A DNA stretch of 64,000 nt from Clostridia bacterium (GTDB lineage Bacteria; Bacillota; Clostridia; Oscillospirales; Acutalibacteraceae): positions 1 to 64,000 of the forward strand of contig JAFTLT010000022.1 of the NCBI GenBank assembly GCA_017452785.1, written 5' to 3'. Below are positions 17,366-25,837 of the stretch, in pieces (the stretch's first letter is position 1; every line of letters starts with the position of its first letter). The notes under the pieces are model-generated. The model was not told the DNA's origin. It did no database searches and saw only the letters and a program-made list of their open reading frames with translations. The translations under genes and the position numbers were made by a program.

Positions 17366-17998
17366 ATGGCTCTTAAAATAACACTTCTGACATTCCCCGG
17401 CTTTACAGCCAATTGCTATTTTGTTTTTGATGAGGAAACTAAAGAAAGCTTTCTCGTTGACCCCGGTGCATACGGCAAGAGGCATAGTGAATATATTAAG
17501 TCACAGGGGATAGAAAAGCTCAGCTATATTCTGCTGACACACGGCCACTTTGACCACATTATGGGTGTCAGCCAATTTAAAGAGGATTTAGGCGGACAGA
17601 TTGTTATTCACGAAAAGGATGCAGACTGTCTTTCAAGTCCCCTCAAAAGTCTTGCAATCACTCAGGGTCTTATGCTGCAAAAGACGCAGGCTGACATCAC
17701 TGTAAAAGACGGCGATACCCTTTCTTTTGCAGGTGGGGAAATCGAGGTTATACACACTCCCGGTCACACAAAGGGCTGTGTCTGCTATAAGCTCGGTGAG
17801 CTGCTCTTCACAGGTGATACCCTTTTCAGGGGCACCGTCGGCAGAACTGACTTTCCCGGTGGCTCTTACAGCGAGTTAAGTGAATCTATGAAAAAACTGA
17901 AAGCTCTTGAGGGTGACTATAAGGTTTATCCCGGTCACGAAGAGCTTACAACCTTAGAAAACGAAAGAAGAAACAATCCTCATATGGAAGGAAAATAA
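17366..17998 (+). CDS. MBL-fold hydrolase, glyoxalase II-like
   Basis: Metallo-beta-lactamase-fold hydrolase, 210 residues, of the small glyoxalase II-like group found next to dtd in Firmicutes. Metal ligands are visible: THGHFDHI (about residues 59-66), HTPGHTKG (about 130-137), FTGDTLF (about 150-156) and PGHEE near the end. It lacks the C-terminal substrate domain of true glyoxalase II, so the substrate is uncertain. It is 13 bases after dtd, and its own end carries the ribosome site of hemZ. Confidence 0.85.
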   Translation: MALKITLLTFPGFTANCYFVFDEETKESFLVDPGAYGKRHSEYIKSQGIEKLSYILLTHGHFDHIMGVSQFKEDLGGQIVIHEKDADCLSSPLKSLAITQGLMLQKTQADITVKDGDTLSFAGGEIEVIHTPGHTKGCVCYKLGELLFTGDTLFRGTVGRTDFPGGSYSELSESMKKLKALEGDYKVYPGHEELTTLENERRNNPHMEGK

Positions 17999-17999
17999 A

Positions 18000-19466
18000 A
18001 TGCAACTTATAAACAGAAACAATTCATTTCATTATGAGATGGAAAACCTCATAAGAGTCTTTTTGCCTGAAATAAAAATAATAAGGCAAGATGAGGTTTC
18101 AGAAGATGAAGACTACTGCCTTTTTAGTCTTGATGGCAGCAGAATTGACATAAAGCTCTCACTTGAGGGCAAAATCTATGAGGTGAGTGAGAGCTTTTTG
18201 CTTGCAGATAAGGTTTTCTCTGAAAGTGATGACAGCTTTTTTGAAAGAAAAATGGCAGTTATGCTTTTTGACCTCTTAGGTGACATTACAGGGTACGCAC
18301 CTCCGTGGGGCATACTCACAGGTGTCAGACCCGCCAAGCTGATGACAAAGCTTCGTGAAAAGCAGGGCGAAGAAAAGGCAGTGGACTACTTTATAAATGA
18401 GCTTAAGGTAAGTGAGGATAAAACTGCACTCGCTCTTATGGTGTCAAAGAATGAAACACCTATTATTGAGGGCTCAAAGCCTGACTCATTCTCACTTTAT
18501 GTTTCAGTGCCCTTTTGCCCCACAAGGTGTTCATATTGCTCATTTATTTCACACTCAAATGAGAGCGCTAAAAAGCTGATTCCTGCCTATGTTGAAAAGC
18601 TCTGTGAGGAAATAAAAATAACGGGCGAAATTGCCCGTGAGCAAAATCTCACTCTCGAAAGCGTATATATCGGCGGCGGTACGCCCACAGTGCTGACAGC
18701 TGAGCAGCTCAAAAGAGTGACAGATGAAATTGCTGACAATTTCGATTTAAGCGGAATTTGCGAATACACAATAGAGGCAGGCAGACCTGACAGCATAACT
18801 GAGGAAAAATTCCTTGTTATGAAAAACAGTGCCTGCACAAGAATAAGCATCAATCCCCAAACCTTCAGTGACAGTGTGCTTAAAGAGATAGGCAGAAATC
18901 ACACAAGCGAAGAAACTCTCTCAGCCTTCACTCTGGCAAGAGAAAAGGGCTTTGGCAATATAAATATGGATCTTATTGCAGGTCTGCCTACAGACACGCT
19001 TGAGAGCTTCAGTGACACTCTTGACACAGCAATAAGCCTGAAGCCTGAAAATATAACTGTGCATACTCTTGCCTTGAAACGCTCCAGCACGATTGTAACC
19101 GAGGGCAAGAGAACCAATTCGGCACTGCTGACAAAGGAAATGCTCTCTCTTGTGCAAAAAAAGCTGACCTCGGCAGGGTACGAGCCTTATTATATGTATC
19201 GTCAGAGCAAGAGTCTTGGCAATCTTGAAAATGTGGGCTGGGCTAAAAAAGGCTTTGAGGGCATATATAATGTTTATATGATGGAAGAATGTCACACAAT
19301 TTTATCTGTGGGTGCAGGTGCCGTTATAAAGCTGAAAGCTCCTCACGGCAGTGAAATAGAAAGAATTTACAACTATAAATACCCTTATGAATATATAGGG
19401 AATTTTGAGGAAATCATATCAAGAAAGAAGTACATAGGCGAGTTTTACACTAAATTTCCCATATAA
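18000..19466 (+). CDS. hemZ: Coproporphyrinogen dehydrogenase HemZ-like radical SAM protein
   Basis: Radical SAM protein of the HemZ branch of oxygen-independent coproporphyrinogen oxidases, 488 residues. An N-terminal domain of about 160 residues typical of HemZ precedes the radical SAM core, whose iron-sulfur motif is CPTRCSYCSF (about residues 176-185), followed by YIGGGTPTVL. The start codon is one base after the MBL stop, so translation is coupled. In anaerobes without other haem genes such proteins may do another reaction; no haem pathway genes are in this window. Confidence 0.85.
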   Translation: MQLINRNNSFHYEMENLIRVFLPEIKIIRQDEVSEDEDYCLFSLDGSRIDIKLSLEGKIYEVSESFLLADKVFSESDDSFFERKMAVMLFDLLGDITGYAPPWGILTGVRPAKLMTKLREKQGEEKAVDYFINELKVSEDKTALALMVSKNETPIIEGSKPDSFSLYVSVPFCPTRCSYCSFISHSNESAKKLIPAYVEKLCEEIKITGEIAREQNLTLESVYIGGGTPTVLTAEQLKRVTDEIADNFDLSGICEYTIEAGRPDSITEEKFLVMKNSACTRISINPQTFSDSVLKEIGRNHTSEETLSAFTLAREKGFGNINMDLIAGLPTDTLESFSDTLDTAISLKPENITVHTLALKRSSTIVTEGKRTNSALLTKEMLSLVQKKLTSAGYEPYYMYRQSKSLGNLENVGWAKKGFEGIYNVYMMEECHTILSVGAGAVIKLKAPHGSEIERIYNYKYPYEYIGNFEEIISRKKYIGEFYTKFPI

Positions 19467-19494
19467 TATTACTCTCTTAGAAAGGGTGAGTTAA

Positions 19495-20406
19495 ATGGCT
19501 TTTTTCAGCGTTTCTGATATTAATAAAAATGTCCTTGAAAATAAAAAAGACTTTATAACTAATTGTGAAAACGCATATAAAAATCAGCTTCTCTCTATAA
19601 CCGATGAAATCTGCCGAAAAAAGGGCAGACAGCTTGTTATGCTTGCAGGTCCTTCGTCTTCAGGCAAAACCACCACGGCAAGCCTGTTAAAAAGTGACTG
19701 CATAAAGAATTCACGCCACGCCTCGGTTATATCCCTTGACGATTTTTATCGCAATCAGGATGTGAGATATTATTTTGAAGATGGCACTGTTGATTATGAA
19801 ACAGTGAAAGCACTTGACACGGATTTAATTGCTGATTGTCTTAAGTCACTGCTTAATGATGGCAGGGCAGATATACCTCACTTTTCATTCACGACCAAAA
19901 AACGAGAAGGCTTCACCACACTTCAGGTGGCGGGGAATGAGATTATTATTGTTGAGGGCTTACACGCGCTTCATCCTATGATAACCGACTGTCTTGAGGG
20001 TGAGAACATGAAAAAGCTCTATGTCAGCGTTTCATCACGAATTTCTCAGGATAATAAGGTGCTGCTGACAAAAAGGGATATGCGTTTTATCAGAAGGCTT
20101 ATACGTGATTATCATTTCAGAGACAGTCAGGTGGAAAACACCTTTTATCTCTGGAAGGGTGTCAGAATGGGCGAGGACAGGTATCTTTTCCCATACAGTG
20201 GCAGAGCTGATGTCAGAATTGACTCTGTGCATCCTTATGAAGTCTGTATTTTTAAAGATATTGCAATAAAACTACTTGACCACGTGGGGGCAGATAGTAT
20301 ATACTATCCTTCGGCTTGTGAGCTTAAAGAAAAACTTTCACAGTTTATTTCTCTCACAGAAGGCGATGTGCCCGGTTCCTCACTGCTTAAAGAATTTATC
20401 GGATAA
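19495..20406 (+). CDS. Uridine kinase-like nucleoside kinase
   Basis: P-loop kinase of the uridine kinase/phosphoribulokinase family, 303 residues. Walker A AGPSSSGKTT is at about residues 51-60, and SLDDFYRNQD gives the catalytic aspartates near 81-90, followed by the lid region FTTKKREG. Many Clostridial relatives are about 550 residues with N-terminal TGS and threonyl-tRNA-synthetase-like domains; this one lacks them and starts only 50 residues before the P-loop. It is 15 bases from the flippase gene and ends the hemZ group. Confidence 0.8.
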   Translation: MAFFSVSDINKNVLENKKDFITNCENAYKNQLLSITDEICRKKGRQLVMLAGPSSSGKTTTASLLKSDCIKNSRHASVISLDDFYRNQDVRYYFEDGTVDYETVKALDTDLIADCLKSLLNDGRADIPHFSFTTKKREGFTTLQVAGNEIIIVEGLHALHPMITDCLEGENMKKLYVSVSSRISQDNKVLLTKRDMRFIRRLIRDYHFRDSQVENTFYLWKGVRMGEDRYLFPYSGRADVRIDSVHPYEVCIFKDIAIKLLDHVGADSIYYPSACELKEKLSQFISLTEGDVPGSSLLKEFIG

Positions 20407-20421
20407 AAGGAGATGACATTA

Positions 20422-22185
20422 ATGGCTGAAAGAAAAAAACAAAGTCTTCTTACAGGTGCAGGCGTTTTAGCTATAGCAACCGTTATCGTCAAACTTATAG
20501 GTGCAGTTTATAAAATACCTCTTACAAACCTTCTCACACCGGAAGGCTACGGCTATTTCACAGGTGCCTATGCAATTTATAACCCTCTTTATGCAATTTC
20601 AATGGCAGGGCTGCCTGTTGCAGTGTCAAAGATGGTGTCACAGAATGTGGAATTCGGCAGAATTAAAGATGCACAGCGCATTTTCCATGTGGCGCAAAAG
20701 CTCTTTTTCATTGTGGGTCTTACAGGTACCGTTATACTTATGTGCATAGCTTATCCCTATTCTGTTATGGTTAAGTCACCTATGAACTATATCAGTGTGC
20801 TTGTTGTTGCACCCTGCGTGCTTTTCTGCTGCATGATGTCCTCTTTCAGAGGCTATTATGAGGGCCTTAAGAATATGACTCCGACAGGTGTATCTCAGGT
20901 TATTGAGGCAGGTGTTAAGCTTGTTTTCGGCCTGAGTGCAACATATATCTGCTTTAACCGTTGGCTTTCTACATATCACAAAGAGGCTGTTGACGGTGCC
21001 GCAACTGTTTTCGGTCAGCAGGTTAAAAATGAGGCAGAGGCTCTCGCTGTCATGTACCCTTATGCTGCTGCAGTTGCCATTATGGGTGTTACACTCGGCT
21101 CAATGCTGGGCCTTCTCTATCTCTTTATAAAGTATAAGAGGCAGGGCTTCGGCTTCACCAGAGAAGAAATTGTCAATTCGCCTGCCCCCGAAAGTGACAA
21201 AACCCTCAGAAACAACCTTATTCGCATTGCTGCACCTATTGCTCTGAGCTCAATAGTGCTCAATATCAGCAATATGATAGATGACCTGACAATCAGAAAC
21301 CGCCTTGCCTATGCAATGGAGGTTGGTGCAGATGTCATAAAAGAAATGTACAGTGCTTCTCTTTCTGCAGCTCAGACACTGGATGAGGGCATTAATAACT
21401 ATCTTTACGGTACTCACGGCTCTGTGCTCAATATAAAAAATCTTATTCCCACAATAACACTTACTCTTGGCATCAGTGCAATCCCTGCTCTTTCATCAGC
21501 ATGGGCAGCCAAGGATAAAAAAGAAATAAAGGGCACAATTGAAACAGTTCTTCGTGTTACAATGATGATAGCAATGCCGGCAGGTCTCGGCATAGCAGCT
21601 ATACCGGGCCCCATTCTTGAAATCCTTTACTCCTCAAGCAGAGATATGATTCCCATAGCTGAGCCTATGCTTCGTGTTTACGGCCTTGGCATGTTCCTTT
21701 TTGCCGCAACATCACCTATGACAAATATGCTTCAGGCTGTGGGCAGAATGGATATCCCTATAAAGTCAATTGCCATAGGCTCATGTGCAAAGATACTGCT
21801 CAACTTCATTCTTATAGGTAACCCGAATATCAACATAAAGGGCGCACCTGTGAGCACGGCAGTTTGCTATATTATCATCTTTGCAATCAATCTTGGTTCA
21901 CTGCTTAAGGTAACTGATGTAAAGATAAATGTCATCTCAGTTTATCTCAAGCCCTTTATTTCAGCGGCACTTTGCGGCATTGCAGCATGGGGAGCGAACT
22001 ATATTATTGCTGAGAAGCTTATGATAGAAAGCCGTCTTGTAGGCATTGCTGCTATCGGTTTTGGCGGTGTAACTTATGCAATTTCAATGCTATTATTTAA
22101 AGGAATTGTAAAAGATGATGTTTTAATGCTTCCAAAAGGGGAAAAAATTGCAAAAGTCCTTGCAAAATTTGGATTATTAGGTTAA
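20422..22185 (+). CDS. SpoVB/MurJ-like lipid flippase
   Basis: Multi-membrane-spanning protein of the MOP superfamily (polysaccharide or lipid II flippase), 587 residues, about fourteen hydrophobic segments. The N-terminal GAGVLAIATVIVKLIGAVYKIPL is characteristic of SpoVB-type proteins, which move cell-wall or spore-cortex lipid precursors across the membrane. The ATG at 20422 is preferred since the AAAGGAG site leaves proper spacing; the ATG at 20413 lies right on that site. Sporulation or peptidoglycan use is inferred from the family. Confidence 0.87.
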   Translation: MAERKKQSLLTGAGVLAIATVIVKLIGAVYKIPLTNLLTPEGYGYFTGAYAIYNPLYAISMAGLPVAVSKMVSQNVEFGRIKDAQRIFHVAQKLFFIVGLTGTVILMCIAYPYSVMVKSPMNYISVLVVAPCVLFCCMMSSFRGYYEGLKNMTPTGVSQVIEAGVKLVFGLSATYICFNRWLSTYHKEAVDGAATVFGQQVKNEAEALAVMYPYAAAVAIMGVTLGSMLGLLYLFIKYKRQGFGFTREEIVNSPAPESDKTLRNNLIRIAAPIALSSIVLNISNMIDDLTIRNRLAYAMEVGADVIKEMYSASLSAAQTLDEGINNYLYGTHGSVLNIKNLIPTITLTLGISAIPALSSAWAAKDKKEIKGTIETVLRVTMMIAMPAGLGIAAIPGPILEILYSSSRDMIPIAEPMLRVYGLGMFLFAATSPMTNMLQAVGRMDIPIKSIAIGSCAKILLNFILIGNPNINIKGAPVSTAVCYIIIFAINLGSLLKVTDVKINVISVYLKPFISAALCGIAAWGANYIIAEKLMIESRLVGIAAIGFGGVTYAISMLLFKGIVKDDVLMLPKGEKIAKVLAKFGLLG

Positions 22186-22208
22186 AATGTATCTAATGAG
22201 GTTTTTGT

Positions 22209-23021
22209 ATGAATAACTTTAAATTTAAGGAAAAATACAATATCGACGATTTGCTTGAAATCATGGCAATTCTTCGTGCCCCTGGCGGTTGCCCCTGGGA
22301 TGCAGAGCAAGATCACGAAAGCATAAAAATGAATTTCATAGAGGAAACCTATGAGGTCATTGAGGCTATTAATCAGCAAAACCGTGAGCTTCTTTTAGAG
22401 GAGCTTGGCGATGTGCTGCTGCAGGTTGTTTTCCATGCTGAAATGGAAAAGGAAAAAGGCTCCTTCACTTTCAGTGATGTTGCAGACGGAATATGCAAAA
22501 AGCTTATTGAAAGACATCCTCATGTTTTCGGTGATGTGAAAGTCAGCGGTACCGATGAGGTTCTCTCTAACTGGGATGACATCAAGCGTAAATCAAAGGC
22601 TCAGAAAACTCAGGGCAGCTCAATGCTCAAGGTACCGAAAGAACTGCCAGCTCTTATGAGAGCTCAGAAAATACAGTCCAAGGCTAAAAAAGCAGGCTTT
22701 GACTGGGATGATATGTCAGGCGCTATCGCCGCTCTTGAAAGTGAAATAAAAGAGCTTAAAGAGGCTGTGTGCTCAAAGAGTCAGGACGAAATTGAAGATG
22801 AGCTTGGCGATGTGCTCTTTTCCTGTGTCAATGTTTCACGTTTTGTTGGTGTTGACTCTGAAACTGCTCTGACAAGAGCGAATGAGAAGTTTATTTCACG
22901 CTATCTGGTGGTTGAAAAGTTAGCCCAAGACAGAGGGATAAACATGAAAGAAACGCCTATTGATGAACTGGATAAGCTCTGGGATGAGGCGAAGGCAATA
23001 ATTAAATCCAATAGAGGGTAA
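22209..23021 (+). CDS. mazG: Nucleoside triphosphate pyrophosphohydrolase
   Basis: House-cleaning NTP pyrophosphatase that hydrolyses non-canonical NTPs to NMP and pyrophosphate. The 270 residues carry two MazG domains: the first with GGCPWDAEQDHES and EETYEVIEAI plus EELGDVLLQVVFHAEM (about residues 25-80), the second with EIKELKEAV and IEDELGDVLFS (about 180-205). This is the standard duplicated MazG. It is followed by the HU gene 37 bases on. Confidence 0.95.
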   Translation: MNNFKFKEKYNIDDLLEIMAILRAPGGCPWDAEQDHESIKMNFIEETYEVIEAINQQNRELLLEELGDVLLQVVFHAEMEKEKGSFTFSDVADGICKKLIERHPHVFGDVKVSGTDEVLSNWDDIKRKSKAQKTQGSSMLKVPKELPALMRAQKIQSKAKKAGFDWDDMSGAIAALESEIKELKEAVCSKSQDEIEDELGDVLFSCVNVSRFVGVDSETALTRANEKFISRYLVVEKLAQDRGINMKETPIDELDKLWDEAKAIIKSNRG

Positions 23022-23058
23022 CCTCTTGGAAATATAAATTTATTTGGAGGAAAAACAA

Positions 23059-23331
23059 ATGAATAAAACTGAATTAATCAATGCAGTTGCAGCTAAGGCT
23101 GAAATCTCAAAGAAGGACGCAGAGAAGGCTCTTGCAGCAGTTCTCGGTTCAATCGAAGACGCTCTCAAGGCAGGAGATAAGGTTCAGCTCATCGGCTTTG
23201 GTACATTCGAGGTTAAGGAAAGAGCTGCAAGAACAGGTCACAACCCCAAGACAGGCGAGTCAATCGAAATCGCTGCAGCAAAGGTTCCTTCATTCAAGGC
23301 AGGCGCTGCACTCAAAACAGCAGTAAAATAA
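23059..23331 (+). CDS. hup: HU family DNA-binding protein
   Basis: Small histone-like protein that bends DNA, 90 residues. [14 protein letters not shown] starts a classic HU N-terminus and [20 protein letters not shown] is the conserved DNA-clasping arm. The start at MNKTEL follows GGAGG at proper distance; a start five codons upstream overlaps that site. Codon use is strongly biased to a few codons, consistent with high expression. Confidence 0.97.
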   Translation: MNKTELINAVAAKAEISKKDAEKALAAVLGSIEDALKAGDKVQLIGFGTFEVKERAARTGHNPKTGESIEIAAAKVPSFKAGAALKTAVK

Positions 23332-23577
23332 AAAGATGCCGCCTTGAGGCACCTTCTGTAAGGAAGGTGCCTCAACTAAGTTTGCCCTTACGGGCAAGTG
23401 AAGTTGTCTTTGACAGTGAAGTTAATTCGTAGTTAAGTTTGCTTCGCAAGTTTTTTGTGGCAAACTTAACTTCATATGGACTCAAAGTCCATACTTCACT
23501 GCAAGTGAAACGAGCAACTTCACTTTTGCGTCAGCAAAAACTTCACTTACACTCGCTATAAGTATAAAGGAATATTT
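23332..23577. repeat. Multi-hairpin intergenic repeat
   Basis: A dense series of inverted repeats: TTGAGGCACCTTC/GAAGGTGCCTCAA (23344-23375), GCCC ttac GGGC, GCAAGTGAAGTTG pairing with CAACTTCAC and TTTTGC near the far end, AGTTAAGTTTG with CAAACTTAACT, and ATGGACT caa AGTCCAT. The element at 53129-53225 has the same layout with altered but still complementary stems. The first hairpin may also end hup transcription, though no T run follows. Confidence 0.7.
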
Positions 23578-23817
23578 ATGAGACTTGACAAATATTTAAA
23601 GGTTTCCCGCCTTATTAAGAGAAGAACTATTGCTAATGAGGTCTGCGATGCAAAGCATGTAACCGTTAACGGCAAAATTGCAAGAGCCTCCTATGATGTT
23701 AAGGTGGGGGATATAATTGAAATTCAGATGGGTGAAAATCTGATGAAGGCTGAGGTGCTTGTTGTCACCGAGCACGCAACTAAAAACGATGCAGGCCTTA
23801 TGTATAAAATGCTGTAA
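23578..23817 (+). CDS. rqcP: S4-domain ribosome quality control protein RqcP
   Basis: 79-residue S4 RNA-binding protein of the RqcP (YabO/Hsp15) family, which stabilises peptidyl-tRNA during alanine tailing on stalled 50S subunits. MRLDKYLKVSRLIKRRTIAN is the S4 fold start and VNGKIARASYDVKVGDIIEI the second half. Its position before yabP and yabQ is the conserved Firmicutes order. A terminator follows immediately, so yabPQ probably have their own promoter. Confidence 0.92.
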   Translation: MRLDKYLKVSRLIKRRTIANEVCDAKHVTVNGKIARASYDVKVGDIIEIQMGENLMKAEVLVVTEHATKNDAGLMYKML

Positions 23818-23847
23818 GAACAGAGGTTTTCTTCTGTTCTTTTTTTA
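23818..23847 (+). terminator. Terminator after rqcP
   Basis: GAACAGA pairs with TCTGTTC and is followed by eight T. Confidence 0.85.
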
Positions 23848-23885
23848 TTAGGGTTTTAATATGCTTTATTGAAGGAGTGTTTTTT

Positions 23886-24167
23886 ATGACTGATAATAAA
23901 GATAAAATTATTATGCCTCACAATGTTATAATGAAAGACAGGTCAGAGCTCACCTTAAGCGGAGTGACGGATGTGGACTCTTTTGACGAGAGCACAATTA
24001 TTGCCTACACTGATTATGGTGAGCTGACCATAACGGGCACGAATCTTCACATAAGCTCACTTAATATTGACAAGGGTGAGCTGAGCGTTGACGGCAGGAT
24101 ATCCGCCCTTTCATATGTTGACCAGCAACCCAATAAAGGCGGATTTTTCTCAAAGGTGTTCCGATGA
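23886..24167 (+). CDS. yabP: Sporulation protein YabP
   Basis: Spore-formation protein, 93 residues. It has the YabP/YqfC fold pattern: HNVIMKDRSELTLSGVTDVDSFDE, then TDYGELTITGTNLHISSLNIDKGELSVDGRI. In Bacillus it is made in the mother cell and is needed for sporulation with YabQ. The ATG at 23886 is chosen because the upstream GTG lies inside the AAGGAG site. It overlaps yabQ by four bases. Confidence 0.92.
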   Translation: MTDNKDKIIMPHNVIMKDRSELTLSGVTDVDSFDESTIIAYTDYGELTITGTNLHISSLNIDKGELSVDGRISALSYVDQQPNKGGFFSKVFR

Positions 24168-24640
24168 ATTACGCTGAGCCTCTTTCAAATCAGATAGTTG
24201 TCTTCATACGCAGTGTTGGCCTTGGGGTACTCCTCGGCTTTGTATATGAGATTTTTTCTGTGCTTCGCACACTGCTTTCTGACAAGAGGTGGGCATATAT
24301 TATATGTGACCTCTGTTTCTGTTTTTCAGCAACGCTCATGTCTTTTTTCTTTATGGTGCTTTATAACGGGGGCACGGTACGCCTGAACCTTATATTGGCT
24401 CAGGCAGCAGGCGGTGTTGCTTTTCACTTAAGTGTCGGAACTTATCTTGCAAGACCTCTGATGTTTATCTGCTGCATGCTGCGAAAGGCACTGCTGACGC
24501 TGTTTTATCCCGTAAGATTTATATCAAAAAAACTGCAAGAAGCAATCAAAAGACACCAAAAAGATAAGGGTGAAGATAAAAAGGTAAAAAAAGACAGGAA
24601 AAAAATTAAGAATATTATGAAAATACCCTTGAAAAAATGA
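24164..24640 (+). CDS. yabQ: Spore cortex protein YabQ
   Basis: Membrane protein needed for spore cortex formation, 158 residues. About four hydrophobic segments fill residues 12-105 (for example FIRSVGLGVLLGFVYEIF), followed by a strongly basic C-terminal tail rich in lysine (from about residue 125). Gene order yabP-yabQ-divIC is the conserved Firmicutes one. Confidence 0.9.
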   Translation: MNYAEPLSNQIVVFIRSVGLGVLLGFVYEIFSVLRTLLSDKRWAYIICDLCFCFSATLMSFFFMVLYNGGTVRLNLILAQAAGGVAFHLSVGTYLARPLMFICCMLRKALLTLFYPVRFISKKLQEAIKRHQKDKGEDKKVKKDRKKIKNIMKIPLKK

Positions 24641-24692
24641 AAAAAATGATTATACTAAAATGTGTATAATTTTTCAAAGGAGAGTGTTAGCT

Positions 24693-25016
24693 TTGGCTGT
24701 CAGAAATATAAATGAAGCAAAACCGAAAAAGAAAAAGTTTCGCAAAGTGCACTTTCTTTGGATTATTTTAGTTTTAGGTGCAGTGGTGTTTGTTTTTGCA
24801 AGTCTTGCACAAAATTTCATTGAATACGGTCAGCTCAAGGATGAAATTAATGACATCAATCAGGAAATTACTGAGCTTGACAAGGAAAGCAATGAAATTC
24901 AGGCAATTCTCGATGATGAAACACATGACGAATATTTTGAAAAAATTGCAAGAGAAGAATACGGCTACTGTAAACCGGGCGAGAAAGTTTATTACAACTC
25001 ATCATTCGGGGAATAA
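24693..25016 (+). CDS. FtsB/DivIC-type septum protein
   Basis: Small bitopic division protein, 107 residues: a basic N-terminus, one membrane segment (LWIILVLGAVVFVFASLA, about residues 20-38), then a coiled coil (YGQLKDEINDINQEITELDKESNEI) and the typical ending REEYGYCKPGEKVYY. It bridges septal peptidoglycan synthesis with FtsL/DIB. I prefer a TTG start at 24693, with AAAGGAG ten bases upstream; a longer frame to 24660 begins before that site. Confidence 0.85.
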   Translation: MAVRNINEAKPKKKKFRKVHFLWIILVLGAVVFVFASLAQNFIEYGQLKDEINDINQEITELDKESNEIQAILDDETHDEYFEKIAREEYGYCKPGEKVYYNSSFGE

Positions 25017-25040
25017 ATCTTAGGAGGACAACATCTTTTT

Positions 25041-25478
25041 ATGCTTGAAGTTGGAGCAATCGTTGAAGGTAAGGTAACAGGTTTAACGGCTTTTGGTGCG
25101 TTTGTCAGTTTGCCGGACGGAAAAAGCGGAATGGTACATATCTCTGAGGTATCCAATACTTTTGTTAAGGAAATTAAAGACTTCCTTAAAGAGGGTCAGG
25201 ATGTCAAGGTGAAGGTTGTTGCTATATCACCGGAGGGCAAAATCAGCCTCTCAATCAAAAAGGCAATGGAGCCTGAAAAGCAGTCATCACCCAAACCGAA
25301 AAGAAACGCCAGACCCAGAAACAACAATGTCTGGCAGGGTCAGCAAAAGCCTCAGGCAAACGAAAGTATGTCTTTTGAGGATATGATGGCACGCTTCAAG
25401 CAAGTCAGCGATGAAAAGATGACAGACCTGAAACGCTCCACAGACTCAAAGCACGGTGGATATTCCAGACGAAAGTAA
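25041..25478 (+). CDS. S1 RNA-binding protein
   Basis: 145-residue protein with one S1 domain at residues 1-75 (EVGAIVEGKVTGLTAFGAFVSLPDGKSGMVHISEVS), related to the YabR/general stress protein 13 group that sits after divIC in Firmicutes. The C-terminal half is basic and low complexity (PKPKRNARPRNNN) and ends with a helix. It probably binds RNA or ribosomes. Good GGAGG site. Confidence 0.9.
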   Translation: MLEVGAIVEGKVTGLTAFGAFVSLPDGKSGMVHISEVSNTFVKEIKDFLKEGQDVKVKVVAISPEGKISLSIKKAMEPEKQSSPKPKRNARPRNNNVWQGQQKPQANESMSFEDMMARFKQVSDEKMTDLKRSTDSKHGGYSRRK

Positions 25479-25490
25479 TGCGTGGCGCTT

Positions 25491-25740
25491 ATTGAATGCA
25501 GAATGCAGAATTGTGGTCGCAGGATAGTTTTCACTAATAATAAAGATTGCACCCGCAAAGAAAATAAAGATTAAATGCCTACTCTGTAGATTATAAAAGT
25601 TCAGCAGGTCACTACCGATTTGGAAGTGACCTTCCTTTGATTTAAGATTGATGAAATTACCGTTTTTGAGCTTCTTCTACGCTGGAAAAGGCTTTGAGTG
25701 CGGTGGGCTATGTCGCAACCGCAATTGCTAATTTTAAAAT
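25491..25740. repeat. GTGGTCGCA element, copy C (inverted)
   Basis: Left end: GAATGCAGAATGCAGAATT then GTGGTCGCAGG; right end: GTCGCAACCGCAATTGC. Read on the minus strand it aligns with copy B: ATCAATCTTAAATCAAAGG, GGTCACTTCC and AGTGACCTGCTGAA around a hairpin, then TTTTATAATC and TTTGCGGGTGCAATCTT. It accounts for most of the 359 bases between the S1 gene and the secreted hydrolase. Confidence 0.8.
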
Positions 25741-25766
25741 TGTCTTTGGCTTTTTTTCTCTCTCTA

Positions 25767-25796
25767 TTGAAAATTATACCTGAAATGGTGTATTAT
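25767..25796 (+). promoter_or_regulatory. Promoter of secreted hydrolase
   Basis: TTGAAA, an 18-base spacer, then TATTAT, 41 bases before the start codon. Confidence 0.6.
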
Positions 25797-25837
25797 ATTT
25801 GCAGTGAAAGCAATAATATTATAAGGAGGATATTCCT

